Source of the DNA: Austropuccinia psidii
Taxonomy: Eukaryota; Basidiomycota; Pucciniomycetes; Pucciniales; Sphaerophragmiaceae
Assembly (NCBI GenBank): GCA_023105745.1
Contig: JALGQZ010000018.1
Location: 14,818,273-14,882,272, forward strand
Length of the DNA: 64,000 bases
Direction: 5' to 3'
In this document: piece by piece, positions 10,773-23,230 of the stretch
Layout of the letters: each line of letters begins with the position of its first letter
How positions within the stretch are numbered: position 1 is the stretch's first letter
Notes under the pieces: generated by a model
The model's database searches: none
What the model was told of the DNA's origin: nothing
Seen by the model: only the letters and a program-made list of their open reading frames with translations
Made by a program: the position numbers and the translations under genes

Positions 10773-12973
10773 ATTATTTAATGACCTAGAAATTCATAAT
10801 TATTTAAAAAAATAATAATCCAGTTATGAATATGAAATCAGACTTAACCAATAAGATGTAATTAATTCCTTATATTGTTACACAAAAATTTTAAACAATA
10901 AGTATTTTATTAAATAATAATCTTTATTCTGATTTTTTTCATTTTTTGAAAAAAAAATAACCAAATTACAAATCCTGTTGAAATGATTTCCAAGTTTTCT
11001 TAAGACACCCTTATCTCACTTGTAAGATATGTGTATGAAAATGTTGATAATATTACTATTAATCAACAGTAATATGAATTTTCTTATGAAATATAATAAT
11101 AAAAATTATTATAACCAAAATTAATTAATTAATTAATTAATTAATTAATTCTTTTACTTTTTATACACTACTAGTGATTATAACCATAATCAGTAATTTT
11201 CTACAAGAATCAATTATAAAAAGTATTTAATAATAAAACTTCTTTATTAGAATAGTAAAATTATTTTAATATATATAATTATATTTTTCAAGAATAATTA
11301 TAAATATAATTTTTTAAGAAAAAAATTACTAGAGAAAAACTTTAAGAATTAAGAAAAAAATAATAATTAATACTACAAAGAACTTATTAAAAGATAATAA
11401 TAGAAAAATTTGACAAATAATTGTGGATTTAATCAATCAAAATAGATTTTTAACAAAATTATAGAAATATATAGTTGCTTTATATTATTTCAAATATTTA
11501 TGATTAATTATGAAAGAATAAAACACTTAATAAAAGATTTAACTAATACTTACTTGTTGATAATAATGGTATAATTGGATAATGTAATAATTTGGAAAAA
11601 AAAAACAAAAAAGAGGAGGCCTATTTTAAGTTTAAGACAGCTCAAAGAGGAATTCCATGGAGAAAACTTAAAAAAAAAAAGTGAGTTAGAAAACATTAAT
11701 TGTTTTTTGGATTAATTATTTCATCATCTGTTATCATATAAGATTATCATAATTATTTAATTGATGCTTTTATGTGACTAACAACCCAAATATAGTTAAG
11801 AATAAAAGGAGTAAAAACTTTAAATATTCTTTTATTTAAGAATATAAATAAATTTCACAAATTTATAAATTTTTTTTTGGAAATTTCATTTCAGGTTATA
11901 TTTTCTTTGATTTTTTTTTGAAGATTTAGTATTTACATGTAGAATTATCAAAAAAATGGACTGTAAGTAAAACTTTTAATTTTAATTATAAAATTATTAT
12001 TATTTTAAGTTTTTATATGAATTATAATTTTTTTTTTTTTTTAATTTTTCTTGAAAGTTTTAGAAATATTAATTAAGAATTGTATTTTTAATGAATTTTT
12101 GAAGTTTTTACCTCATTTCTATGTAGAATTGTAAATAGTACTATATGGCTGGTTTCTATGAGGTAAATCAATAGATAATAGTCCAAAAGTAGTTTCAATT
12201 ACTCTTTTAGGGTTTATACATGGAGAATAATTAAGAATTGACATGGTTACAGGAGTCTAAGTTACTCTTTACATCCTTGACATGTCAAAATAGCATCTTA
12301 TTTGCTATTTTCTTATGATTTAATGAGATTTTAACTTGGTAACCAAGTTACCAAAAGGTTTTAGTATAGTATTTGGGCCAAGATCAGCCATAGATCCAAG
12401 ATTTAGAGCTGTAAATGGCTCAGAGGCCTTAGAAGTTGGGTACCCTGGCTTTCTTTGATGTCTTTTGTCCCCCTTGACTGTTTTTATGTCAAAAATAGAA
12501 ATTTAGGCTTCAAGACTTATATCCACTATGGGTGTACCAAAAGTTCATTTAATAATACCATCATATTAAGTGTCACAAACATGCATAACACTATTAGTAG
12601 TGTATATGTAACATGGGATTTCTCACATTCCCATTATTTTGGTGTGAAATTGAGCAAAACAAAAATTTTCACAATTCTTTTATGTGGTATTGATGATGTG
12701 GTATTGAAGTATTTTCCATATTATCACCTCTTAGAGTTAATTTAAGCTTGATCACTCTATGGAGTTAACCTAGGTGAGATTTTGTGTAGAATCCAAATCT
12801 GGTCTCAAATCCATGGATTTACTTACTCAAAACAAAGTTATTCATCTTTTATGGAATAAAAAATGATGAATTTTGAATATATGAATGACTTATGGGTTAT
12901 TTATAGTTCAAAATTTATTTTTAAGAATATTTTTGGCCTATTTGGGTATGTAAAATATACCTCAAGGCTCACA
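10773..12973 (+). repeat. LTR-like repeat ending AAGGCTCACA; inverted copy at 27412-29340
   Basis: The right end (about 12930-12973) contains GGGTATGTAAAATATACC and ends AAGGCTCACA, like the 3' end of the element C LTR (57850-57898). From about 11020 to 12973 it is similar, in reverse complement, to 27412-29340. The left limit is uncertain. It probably inserted into the Harbinger-like partner gene, because its end directly abuts that gene's N-terminal fragment if element A is removed. The 96-codon frame at 12455-12745 recurs in the inverted copy but is probably not a gene. Confidence 0.55.
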
Positions 12974-12978
12974 TCAAT

Positions 12979-14416
12979 TGTCAGGCTGATTCTATGATGA
13001 AGGTGTAATAAGGCTATTTACAACTTTAAATATGACTGTGACACGCTAAAATTAATTTAAAAGAGATTTGTGATGGATAATAAAAGTTTTAAGATTGAAT
13101 GATAAGGGCTTTAATATTGTGAAATAGTGGTGGTGAGTGCTGTTGAAAGCCCTGGGTGCAGCTTTACCTGTTGGGTTACAATAATAAAGTCTACAATACT
13201 AAAGTTTCTAGTATAACCTAGTTATTTTCCAAGAGTATAACTGTTTTTTCAAGATGTACTATGTAGGAATTCAAGAGCAGGATGAGGAAACCTTTTCTAG
13301 TGAAGAAAAGGTCTCCTTTTATCCTGAAATAGGGTGGAATGGCCCTCTAGACCATCCATCTAGAGGAGGTGAAGAGTTTTTCCCTTCAGAATACTTTCTT
13401 GTGGTTCTAATATTTCCTGTATGCTCTGTATTGGGCTCAGATGTGGTTTTGAAACCACATCTGGGCAGTTTTCACCAATACAGGGTGAAAATTTTCATCT
13501 GGGGACCACATAGCCCTCTTCTGACATGTATGATGTGTAGAATGTTGTACAGAACCTGTATGGGACCCCAGTATTTAATGAATTATGAGGTATTGAAGTA
13601 TAAACATGCTTGATTGTTTATTTGACACCTCATGATCATACTTATGGGAGAATATCCCACAGTAAGACTGGATTGGTCTAATTGTGGGATTTTGAGCTTA
13701 AAGCTGCCATAACTTTGTCAGATTTTGAGATATCAAGCTCAAAGTTGGTTCATTGTGTATTCCTGGATGTTTTCTACACAATGGTACCTTATTTGATAAG
13801 GTTATCATTAAATATGGCAAAGCTATGCCATGTACAAGAATTTTGTACATATGCGTGGTTTAGGCAAAAAGCTGTATTGGGCTTGTTTGCTCCATAACTT
13901 CTGCTATAGTTGAGATATGAGGAAATGGATGACACCATCAGATAGCCCTGGTTGTGATCTTTCCAAAAATACCCCACTTGAGGTATCTCACACTAAAACT
14001 TGAAAAGTTAGATAAGAGGTGAATGTTTTGTTCACCCTTATTTGACCTTATTTTGGTCATAACTTCTGTAATTCTGGTGCTAGCTCAGTTTGGCTAGTAC
14101 AATTGGATATCCCTGACTTAGAGATCCATTTTGAATATCCATTTGATGGGGTTAAGAATCTTCCTCTGTATTTCAGATGAGAGGTGAAAATTGAGGTTTA
14201 TGCTCAGAAACAACTTTGAGCAGGAATAATTTTGTTATTCTTTGTCCTATCATGATGGAACTTTTATGTTTGGAAAGGAGTGAGTTTCCTCTTTCCTTTG
14301 ATAAATTTTGAGCTGATTCTGCTCAGCTCCATGTTTTGGTGGTGTTTTGGCTATACCATTGAATTATGGTATTTGGCTGTCATGCTTGTGCTCTGGTTTT
14401 GAGTCACAGGCTGACA
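12979..14416 (-). repeat. 3' LTR of Gypsy element A
   Basis: TG...CA ends; 1,438 bp; pairs with 21222-22663. Short open frames inside (13254-13613, 13682-13897) recur in the other LTRs of this family as shared sequence and are not genes. Confidence 0.92.
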
Positions 14417-14428
14417 TACCCTCCCTCT
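14417..14428 (-). other. Polypurine tract of element A
   Basis: Minus strand AGAGGGAGGGTA directly before the 3' LTR, identical to the tract in element B. It would prime plus-strand DNA synthesis. Confidence 0.8.
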
Positions 14429-14440
14429 AAAAAAGGCTCA

Positions 14441-17400
14441 TCACTGATAAGACTTTTCAGTCCTCCTAGAGGCCCTGAATATTCTTAGATGAAGTTTCCC
14501 ATCTGGTATGGAATCTTAAGCCAACCATCTGTCTCTATCTGCTGTCTTGTTTTTAGATCTGACTAAGTACTGTCTATGGTCTTTACCATTAAGTCTAATC
14601 TTCCTGGCCTTGATGATTTTCTTCACAGGCCCAGGGGAGTCTTCCACTTCCAATATCTCTGGTGGGGTGGGGTTTTCCTTCCTGGAGGGGAATTTATCCT
14701 ACTCTGTCTGGAAGTATGGCTTGACTAAACTCACTGGAAAGACTGGGTGTTTCCTAGAAAATTCTTCTGTGAGTTTGACTTCCACTAAATTTTTCCCATC
14801 AGCTTAATGATAGTAAAGGGCCCTAAAAATGAATCTCTCATTTTCTTAGGTCCTTTGAGGTTATTAAAGTTCAGTGTAGACACTAACACTTGGTCCCCTT
14901 ATTTAAAGTCAAGTTCTATATGTCATTTGTCCTACCTCTGCTTATTATATTCCTTTTCCTCAGCTATGCATTTGGAAGCTGTGTCACAAGCCCTTTTCCA
15001 CATATAATGGAAGTCTTTTGCTGTGGGGTGGATGGTCAGAAGCTGTTTCTTCAACTGATCCACAGGTAATAGGGGATTCCACCCTTTCTCTACCAGTGAA
15101 GGTGTTTTGCCTGTGGTAGAGTGCTGGCTTGTGTTATAAGCCAGCTGGACTGCTGGTAGAAGGGTAACATTCATGGTCCTTATATTCCATTCCATAGGCA
15201 CAGAATCTTCTGAGGATGTCTTCCATTGTTTGGATCATTGGCTTAATCTAATCCATCTGTTTGTGGATGTTAAGATGTAGAAAAAGCAAGTTTAGTACCA
15301 GAATTTCATAGAGGTTAGTCCAAAATTCTGATGTGAATTTTGGGTCCCTATCAGTAATGATAATCTTAGGGAATCCACAGGTAGATATTATGTTAGTCCA
15401 AAATAACAGTGCAGTATCCATGGATATATCCTCTTTGTGACATGGTAGGCACCTCACACTCTTGCTGAACCTATAAACTATCATTAAGAAAGCATTGAAG
15501 TTCTCTTTCCTCCTGGTACAAGTCCTGTAACCCAGTCCATGCTGATAGTTTTCCATGGGTTCTTGGATTCTTCAATGTGCTGAAGTAACCCATACTTCTT
15601 CCCATGTTTTCTATTTGCCTTTTGGAATATTTTACAAGTGTTGATATATTCACTAAACTCTTGTTCCCATTTAATCCACCAAGCTGTTCTTTCTACCCTC
15701 TCCTTGGTTCTGTCCTCACTCATGTTTCCCATATAGGGACAATCATGGCATTCTTGTAGGATCAAGGATATATGGTCCTTGTCTACTATGGTGAGTGCAC
15801 TAGTGTGCTTTTCTGTATGGTAGAGCAAGTCATCTATAAGGAAAAACCTTTTCTCCCTATAGTCCCTCAACCAGGGTTCCTTTAACTGGGCTCCTGTATT
15901 CTTGTTGAAGGAGTTGCGACAATATGCCACATTGTTTGTGTTTGACATATGTCTTCATTACTGCATTAAAGAATTCATTATGCAGCTATGAGGAGCTTAT
16001 TCCCAGTATGAGAGTTTCTGTTCCTTCTGAATCAGTGTCTCCACTGTTTGGGGTACAACTTTCTGGCGCCCATTCAGAAAATCTGAAGTTTTTCCTTCTA
16101 TCTATTTCCATGAAATGGATAGGGATCTTGGCTGCTAATTCAGGGTCATAAGCCGGGTTGCTTTTGACATTATCTAGTGGCCATCTGCATTGGTATGACT
16201 TTTACCCTCTTGGTATATGATGGTCATATTTCCCCTATACTCTTGGATGGCTATTTTCCACCTCAACATGTGTCTATTGGTAGTCTTCATGTTCAGGAAA
16301 GACCTCAAGGCTGTGCAGTCTGTGTAGACTTAAAAGACTGCACCCTCCAAATAATAGTGGAGTTTCTCTAGAGCCCAGACTAAGCATAGACATTCAGTCT
16401 GGGGTGCCCCATACCTGGCTTCTGAATCTTTCAGTTTCCTAGAGATGTAGCATATTACTCCCTCTCTTGGTTCACCATCCACAATTTGTCTCTGGTGAAG
16501 GGCTGCCTCTAAGCCTTGGATACATACTCCATCTATGTATAACTTGAATGGTAGTTCAAAGTAAGGTAAGATGAGCACCGGTGCATTTGTGAGTTCATGT
16601 TTTATCCTCTCATATGCATCCCTCCTTTCCTTGGTAATTTCAAAAACTACATCTTTTGAACATAAATTGTACAGACTACTAGTTATGTGGGCAAAATTTC
16701 TGATGTGGTTTTTGTAGTAGCTAGCAAACCCAAGGAAAGATTGCATCTCTTTGATGTTGTTTGGTACTGGTTTTTGCAGTACTGCTGCTACTTTGTTCTG
16801 GTCTATGGCCAGACTAAGACCCGCGACTTTATTTCCTAGAGCTAGTAACTCTTGTTGGCCAAAATTTCACTTTTTAAGTGAAATTTTCAGATTAATGGGT
16901 GTGCATTTACTTAGCGCTCCGTCTATGTACTTCACATAGTCTTCCCATGTTTCTGAGTATATAATGATATAATCAATACATACTACCATCCAGCCTTCCA
17001 AAATCTCTTATTGAAATATTGTGTCCATCATCCTTTAGAAGTGGGCTGGTGCATTTTTGATGCCAAATGGCATCCTGGTGTACTCATATATGCCCATATG
17101 GCATATGATTCTGAGTAATTTCATGGAGTTTGGTTTAACTCCATTCTGGTGAAAACCTTTCATACAATCCATTTTGCTTATGTATTTGGCTTTTGCCAGT
17201 TTGTCTAAGGCATGCGGTATCCTAGGTATAGGGTACCTGTCAGCTTTTGTGTAGTTGTTCTGAGCTCCGAAATCTCCACAAAGTGTATTTTTTCCATCAT
17301 GCCAGGTGATCAGGACAGGAGTGATGATCTGTACCATTTCATTATGTCCAATCTTTCTGATGAAATCCATGTCTAGGAGTTCATTGATGTGTTTTTCAAT

Positions 17401-18162
17401 TTCCTTCCTAGTCTCCAGACCTTCTGGGTATGGAGGTCTTCTGAGCATGGGTGGATAAGGTCTTTCCACATCCAGATATAGTTCTATATCAAGGCCTCTA
17501 ATTTTGACCAATGGTTCCTCACCAATGGAAAATTCTGGTCTATTCTTCCTCAGCATATTCCACAAACTTAGTTTCTGTTTGCTGGTTAGGGTAGTGCTGA
17601 ACTGGCCCTCTCTGAATTCATTAAGTAGTTCTTCCAGTGGATCCTGGGAAGATATTTGGTATATATCAAGTGAAAATTTATTTTCCTTTCTTGTACGAAT
17701 GGTAATGTGCCTGTTTTTACTGTTGTAAATATCAATACCATACATCCTCTGGTAATCTGTCTCCAGTAAGAGCCCTTGGACTTGGGCATCATCAAGCACT
17801 AAAAAATCTGGGTTGAGTCTGATATTACCCTTCCTATGGGGTATAATTATCTCTTTGATAATTCTCCCAATGGAATTCATCTTCCCTGAAGCACTTTTGA
17901 AGTTCTTTGCCTTGGTTGGCAAGAGTTGTTTTTCCCAATTTGGGAAGTGGTTGTCCAGATAATTTCTGGCCACTATGGAGCAGTGTGCCCCAATGTCAAT
18001 GATCAATGGGTGTTGAAAATTGTGAATGCAAACAGTCATTTTTGTGGCTGTGCCATGTATATATGCCATTCCTTTGGTTGGTGTGACCAGGAATGTCTGT
18101 GCATCCTGTGTATGTTTGCACAAGTTTTCATTGGAAGTGTCTTGTGGCATGCCTGCTTCCAA
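14441..18162 (-). pseudogene. Broken pol of Gypsy element A
   Basis: Domains in order on the minus strand. Protease near 17,970-18,020 has DIG where the catalytic DSG is expected. RT runs through 17,035, with stops after PAHF and at IFQ. The catalytic YIDD has become CIDY (near 16967-16981), so RT is inactive. RNase H is in 16330-16746. The integrase zinc finger (15484-15948) has lost one His (MGN for MGH) and one Cys (CKIF for CxxC). The integrase core is shifted (15248-15556), with ITDRDPKF kept. The rest of integrase is at 14932-15201. A degenerate chromodomain-like end reaches the stop at 14441. A TGA at 16867-16869 in the KC motif is shared with element B. Confidence 0.88.
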
Positions 18163-20016
18163 CTATATGTCCTGGATTTTTAGTGGTGTTTCCTCTTGGT
18201 ATTTAACTAGAAATTCCTCTCTTGGGTCTTGCTCCTCATGAGATTGTTCTCTGATGGCATCTCCCATAAAGTCTGATTCAGAATCCTCTGTGGGGGATTC
18301 CTCCTCTGGCACTTTCTCAATGGCATAGACTTTTTTCTTAGCCTTTGGACAGTTGTTGGCATAGTGGTCTGTTGAACCACAATTGTGACAAGAATTTTTC
18401 TTCTTAGTCACTTCTGCCACTCTTTCTTTGGGTTTGTCTTTGATCTCCACCCTGAAAGGTTGTTTATATTTGAAACCACTGCTTTTATATGGGGAATATC
18501 TCCCTATATTTGCTCTTTTCCTTATGTCTTGTAAGGTATTTTCAATGTCATCTAGAGTGCAATTTTGGTTTCATATGCATTTGACTGCATGCTCTAGCTC
18601 TCCTGGAAGCTGTGTCAGAAGCTTGTGATTCCTCATTTGGATGTTCATCTGAAGATCAATGGATTTAAGTCTTCTAGACTGTCTAAGACACCACTCATAT
18701 GGATCTTTGTCCACAGGGTATTTGTCATTTTGAAAATGAAATGGTCTTTTGCCATATCCAAGTACCATTGCTTTACTTTTGGATGATTTGACTCTTCCAC
18801 CATGGCCAGCTTCTCCTACCATGGATTTCTTTCATTTCTGTGTACCAAATACTAGCATGTCCTTTAAATTCTGTATTAAGTCTAGCAGGAATCCAGTAGT
18901 CTGGTATTCTTGGTACATCAATGAAGAGTCCATCAATATAATCTATGAGTTGCATATGATCATATTCTCCTGTAACAGAGAATTTGGGCCAGCTTGAGGC
19001 TTCTGGAAGCTGTTTTAAGGCTTCCTTCTCAGAATAAGACATATTATCTCCATCCTGGTATTGAGATGGAGATCTTGCCTTATTCACCAACAAGGCATCT
19101 GGTTTGATTTCCTCTTGGTGATATGGATTATCCATAACCTGGCCTTGTGGTTGGGGCTTCAAGCTATGTTAGAAATTAAACAGTTTGTTTATGTCTTGAT
19201 CCAGACAGGTACCTGTCCCTTTTGCTATGGTGTTGTTCTTCAAAGACTAGATTCAGTCTTTTGTTGGTTTCTTCAGAGGCTTTGCTCAATTGAGCATGTC
19301 CTTCTTGAAGGGTTTTAACAATTTTTTCCATGGATACTTTCAATTTTTTCATTGTCTCATGGCTTGCTTCAAGTTCTGAAAACTTCTTTTGAGTTTGCTC
19401 ATCATATTGGGACATTTGTAACCACAGTGCATCACTGTTTAGGTTACTCTCAGGTGTGACAACATTATATTCAATCTGAGTTGGGGTAATATTTCTATTA
19501 ATAGGACTACTGATTCTAGAGTTATGTACACCTTATTCTGGTTCTTGTGTACTTCTTTCACCAAATCCAACAGCTTCTGGATCATTGGGTCTGACTCTTG
19601 CTTCCTTTGGTTGAAGGTTGTCTTGTTTTTTCCCTTGTGTCCTTGTCTTCTCCTGGAAACCTCCTGGGATTGTGAATGATGGTGACTCTTGGCCACTGAT
19701 CTGTTGGTTCCTGAATGGTGTGAAGCCACTGGAGATCTGGTTTGGTCTACTCCTTGTGAGCCTGAAGGAATCTGAGTATACCCTGTCTGGGTAAGTTGTT
19801 CTTCTATAGCTTGGATAGTGGCTTGATTCTCCCTTATCCTGTTTGCCCTCACCTCCAGGAGTCTGAACTGGCTGGTGGGGTTCCAACCTTTGGTGATTAT
19901 CATAAGGTCGCTGAAGTCTATCTCTTTGAGACAGATCTTCTGGCAAATTTCTCCAAGTTCTTCCCAGTGGGATGCTAGGTTGAGCCTCTTGTTGTCTATG
20001 CTCCATTGAAAAAAGG
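18163..20016 (-). pseudogene. Broken gag of Gypsy element A
   Basis: The gag frame appears to start at ATG 20016 (MEHRQQEAQ), inside ORF1 but in another frame. After a Gln/Pro/Arg-rich part there is a stop at 19533, then a coiled coil (19176-19415), the capsid-like region with SSWPKF and SWPWW (18773-19162), and a CCHC zinc knuckle CHNCGSTDHYANNC near 18,350-18,400 on an Asp/Glu-rich tail. Several frameshifts separate the parts. A 1-base insertion in the A run at 20019-20024 (T run on the coding strand) fuses ORF1's first part to the gag frame. Confidence 0.8.
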
Positions 20017-20601
20017 TCTTTGAAGAGTTGGTGGAGCTGAAGAACTTGATCCATATCCTTCCAGTGCTCTGGTTTGAGGTTTCTGTTTAATTGGAATGTG
20101 AATGAAAGAGTGGGTATGATTTCCCTCAATGTCTTGCCATCCACCACTGTGTCAAAGGTGTCCTCTTCCAGGTCTTCTGGTTCTGGACAAGCCTTCTCTG
20201 TCCTCTGGCTAGTGCCTTTGGAAGCCAAGGTCTCTGAGGTGTACACGTGACATATCAGTGTTTGAAAGCAGTAAAAAACTTAATGTTCTTAGGGTATTTA
20301 CCTTTGACTGTACCTTGTACAAATTTTTTGTCTGCTGTTTTTGGCAATTTACCTTTAGAGGTTACTACTGGGTTAATGACTGTAATCTTCCCTGTACAAG
20401 TTGTTAAGGTTGGTTTACCTTGTATTGATTCAGAGTTTTGTGGTTTTCTATTCCTCTGAGTCGAAATGGGTGCCCACTTTTTAGCTGTTATAAGGCCTTC
20501 ACCGTGCCTATTTCCTTTGCCCTTGCTGCCCTCTGGTTCTGAGGGTGTCACTGGTGTGTTGGCCTGTGTCTGGGTCTCTAGTGGGATTTAGTTTTCTTCC
20601 A
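19439..20601 (-). pseudogene. Broken spliced ORF1 of Gypsy element A
   Basis: Homologue of the intact ORF1 in element B. The predicted start is made by splicing: the leader exon ends in A at 21177 and the next exon begins TG at 20601, leader intron 20602-21176. The fifth codon is then TAA, so the copy is dead at once. The second intron is 20234-20301 (68 nt, GTAAAT donor, CTCAG acceptor). After the fusion near 20020 the ORF1 frame resumes in 19439-19903 with GWNP and a basic tail, but the normal stop is lost. Function unknown; no recognised domain. Confidence 0.7.
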
Positions 20602-21205
20602 CTGAATCAGAAAGGAAAAAGAGGGCTTATTGTCAGTTAAGACTTCTTAAAATGCTGTTTGCACATCTAAGAATGGCCTCTGGGCAATGTATTTCTATAT
20701 TATTCCCTTGTATTATGACAGTGTAATTGGATTAACAATCCCACATCAGAAATACAGCTTAAAGATATCTGGCACACTGTTTGTATACCAGTATCTCACA
20801 GATTAACTTGTAATTAGTAAGTATAATCTGACTAAGTGGTTATGTAAGAGGGCAATTGAAATTAACAATGTACCCAACCATGCCTCCACTGTTGGGTTTA
20901 CAGTAAGAGGTGTCCTTATTCAATTAAAAAAAGGACTACATTAATGGCTTAAGGTGTTTAAATATGTAAAACATGCCAAAAATAAGGGTTTTGTGGCAAT
21001 TAAATTATAATCAACCATGCAAAAAGGCAAAAAACAGAAGAAAACACAGTGGTATACAGCATATACCACTCAAAAAATAAATAAAAGATATATATTTTAT
21101 TTATTTTTTAATAAAATTTAAGCCTAAAAAGAGAAAGAAAAGTGTCAGAATGAAGAAAATAAGAGAAAAAACTCACTTATAAGCTCCAAAAAGGTTTAAA
21201 AACAC

Positions 21206-21218
21206 AGCCAGGCCCCCA
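21206..21218 (-). other. Primer binding site of element A
   Basis: Minus strand TGGGGGCCTGGCT starting four bases inside the end of the 5' LTR, as in element B. I do not assign the tRNA. Confidence 0.6.
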
Positions 21219-21221
21219 AAA

Positions 21222-22663
21222 TGTCAGGCTGAGTCTATGATGAAGGTATAATGAGGCTATTTACAACTTTAACTATGACTGTGACACACTAAAATTAATT
21301 TAAAAGAGGTTTGTGATGGATAATGAAAGTTTTAAGATTGAATAATAAGGGCTTTACTATTGTGAAATAGTGGTGGTGAGTGCTGTTGAAAGCCCTGGGT
21401 GCAGCTTTACCTGTTGGGTTAAAATAATAAAGTCTACAATGCTAAAGCTTATAGTATAAACTAGTTATTTTCCAAGAGTATAACTTTTTTTACAGTTGTA
21501 CTACGTAGGAATTCAAGAGCAGGATGAGGAAACCTCTTCTAGTGGAGAAAAGGTCTCCTTTTATCTTAAAATGGGGTGGAATGGCCCTCTAGACCATCCA
21601 CATAGAGGAAGTGAAGATTTTTTCACTTAAGAGTACTGACTTGTGGTTTTCATAGTGCCTGTATGCTATGTATTGGGCTCAGATGTGGTTTTGAAACCAC
21701 ATCTTGGCAGTTTTCACCAATACAGGGTAAAAACGTTTGTCTGGGGACCACATAGCCCTCTTCTGACATGTATGACGCATAGAGTGATGTAAAGAACCTG
21801 TATGGGACCCCAGTATTGAATGAATTATGAGGTATTGAAGTATAAACCTGCTTCTTTGTCTATTTGACACCTCATAATCATACTTATGGGAGAATATCCC
21901 ACAGTAAGACTGTATTGGTCCAATTGTAGGATTTTGAGCTTAAAGCTGCCATAGCTTTGTCATTTTTTGAGATATCAAGCTCAAAGTTTGTTCATTGTGT
22001 AGCCCAGGATGTGCTCTACACAATAGTACCTCATTTGACATGGTTATCATTAAGTGTGGCAAAGTTACGCCATGTTCAAGATTTTTTGAGCATATATATG
22101 TTTTGCTTAAAAACTGTATAGAGCTTGTTTGCCCCATAAATTTTGTTCTAGGTGAGATATGGAGAAATTAATGACACCATCAGATAGCCCTGATTGTGAT
22201 CTTTCCAAAAAGACCCCACTGTAGGTAGCTCACACTAAAACTGTAGAAGGTAAATGAGAGGTGAATATTTTAATCACCCTTATTTGACCTTATTTTGGTA
22301 ATATCTTCTGTAATTCTGGTGCTAGCGCAGTTTAGCTAGTACCATTGGATAGCCCTGAATTAGAGCTCCATTTTGAATACCAATTTGATGGGGTTAAGCC
22401 TCTTCCTTTGTATTTCAGATGAGAGGTGAAAATTAAGGTTTATGCTCAGCAACAACTTTGAGCAGGAATAACTTTGTTATTCTTTGTCGTATGATGATGG
22501 GACTTGTATATTTGGAATGAAAAGGGATGAGTTTCCTCTTTTTCTTGATAACTTTTGAGCTGATTTGGCTCAGCTCCATGTTTTGGTGGTATCTTGGCTA
22601 TACCATTGATTTATGGTATTTGGCTGCCATGCTTGTGCTCTGGTTTTGAGTCACAGGCTGACA
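21222..22663 (-). repeat. 5' LTR of Gypsy element A
   Basis: 1,442 bp with TG...CA ends; partner of 12979-14416. On the coding strand it carries a TATA-like run before a purine-rich stretch, as in the B LTRs. Confidence 0.92.
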
Positions 22664-23073
22664 TCAATCATTAACTCCAATAGTTCTTTTGTGCTCTCCT
22701 TTCTCCAAAAGGAACAGGTCTTCTTTTTTTTTTGAGATTATTGCTGTGCCAGATGCCTTTCTTCAAGCTGCACTCAATGTGCCTCAGCAGTTACACACTT
22801 GTCCATTTTCTTTTGGTGTTTGACCTTGAGCTTGTGTTAAAGCTTTTGTTGATACAATTTTGACTCTTCATGTTTGCAACATTTACTGGGAGTCTCTTCC
22901 ATATTTTCTTGTGATTCATCAAGATTTGTATGAATAAAATTGCTGTTTTCTGGCATCATTTGAGGACTCAGAGTAGGTGAATGAGGAGCTTCTTCTTATT
23001 CATTAATATTAACAAGACTCCTTTGAATGAGTTCATATGCTGATAATTGGTAATCAGGTATGGTATTTACCAT
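22664..23073 (-). pseudogene. N-terminal fragment of a possible Myb/SANT-like Harbinger partner
   Basis: The minus-strand frame from ATG 23073 begins MVNTIPDYQLSAYELIQRSL, followed by a polar region, a Lys-rich stretch (SQKKKKTC) and FWRKESTKELLELMID, which resembles the first helix of a Myb/SANT-like domain (Trp, then LLELM). In-frame stops (one TGA, three TAA) show it is dead. It is cut at 22664 by element A and, before that, by the repeat ending at 12973. The remaining DNA-binding domain was not found. The family call rests on a short motif. Confidence 0.45.
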
Positions 23074-23230
23074 TGTAATATTATTAAGTGTATGAGATAT
23101 TAGTAAAAAAAAAAGGCAAACCATCATCAGAAAAGTTTTTAAAAAGTTTTTTGAGGTAAAAATAAAATTTCTTAAAAAAATTAAATTAATAATAATTTAA
23201 ATATATATATATTTTCCTTTTTAAAAAAAA

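Larger units (their letters stand above)
12979..22663 (-). mobile_element. Gypsy element A (Ty3/Gypsy chromovirus-type LTR retrotransposon)
   Basis: 9,685 bp, encoded on the minus strand, with target duplications TCAAT at 12974-12978 and 22664-22668. Order in element direction: 5' LTR 21222-22663, PBS 21206-21218, leader intron, ORF1, gag, protease, RT, RNase H, integrase, chromodomain-like end, purine tract, 3' LTR 12979-14416. The coding frames contain many stops and shifts. The two LTRs differ by several scattered substitutions per 100 bases in the stretches I compared, so it is not a recent insertion. Same family as element B, in inverted orientation about 15 kb away. Confidence 0.93.

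Noticed and set aside
12455..12745. 96-codon ORF seen also in the inverted copy at 27629-27814
   Set aside because: The shared reading comes from repeat similarity; the inverted copy is shorter and the composition is not protein-like.
14547..15007. Plus-strand ORFs over the 3' part of element A
   Set aside because: Antisense shadows of the pol C-terminus, as shown by equivalent sequence in element B.
19796..20459. Plus-strand ORFs across ORF1 and gag of element A
   Set aside because: Antisense shadows of the minus-strand ORF1 and gag.
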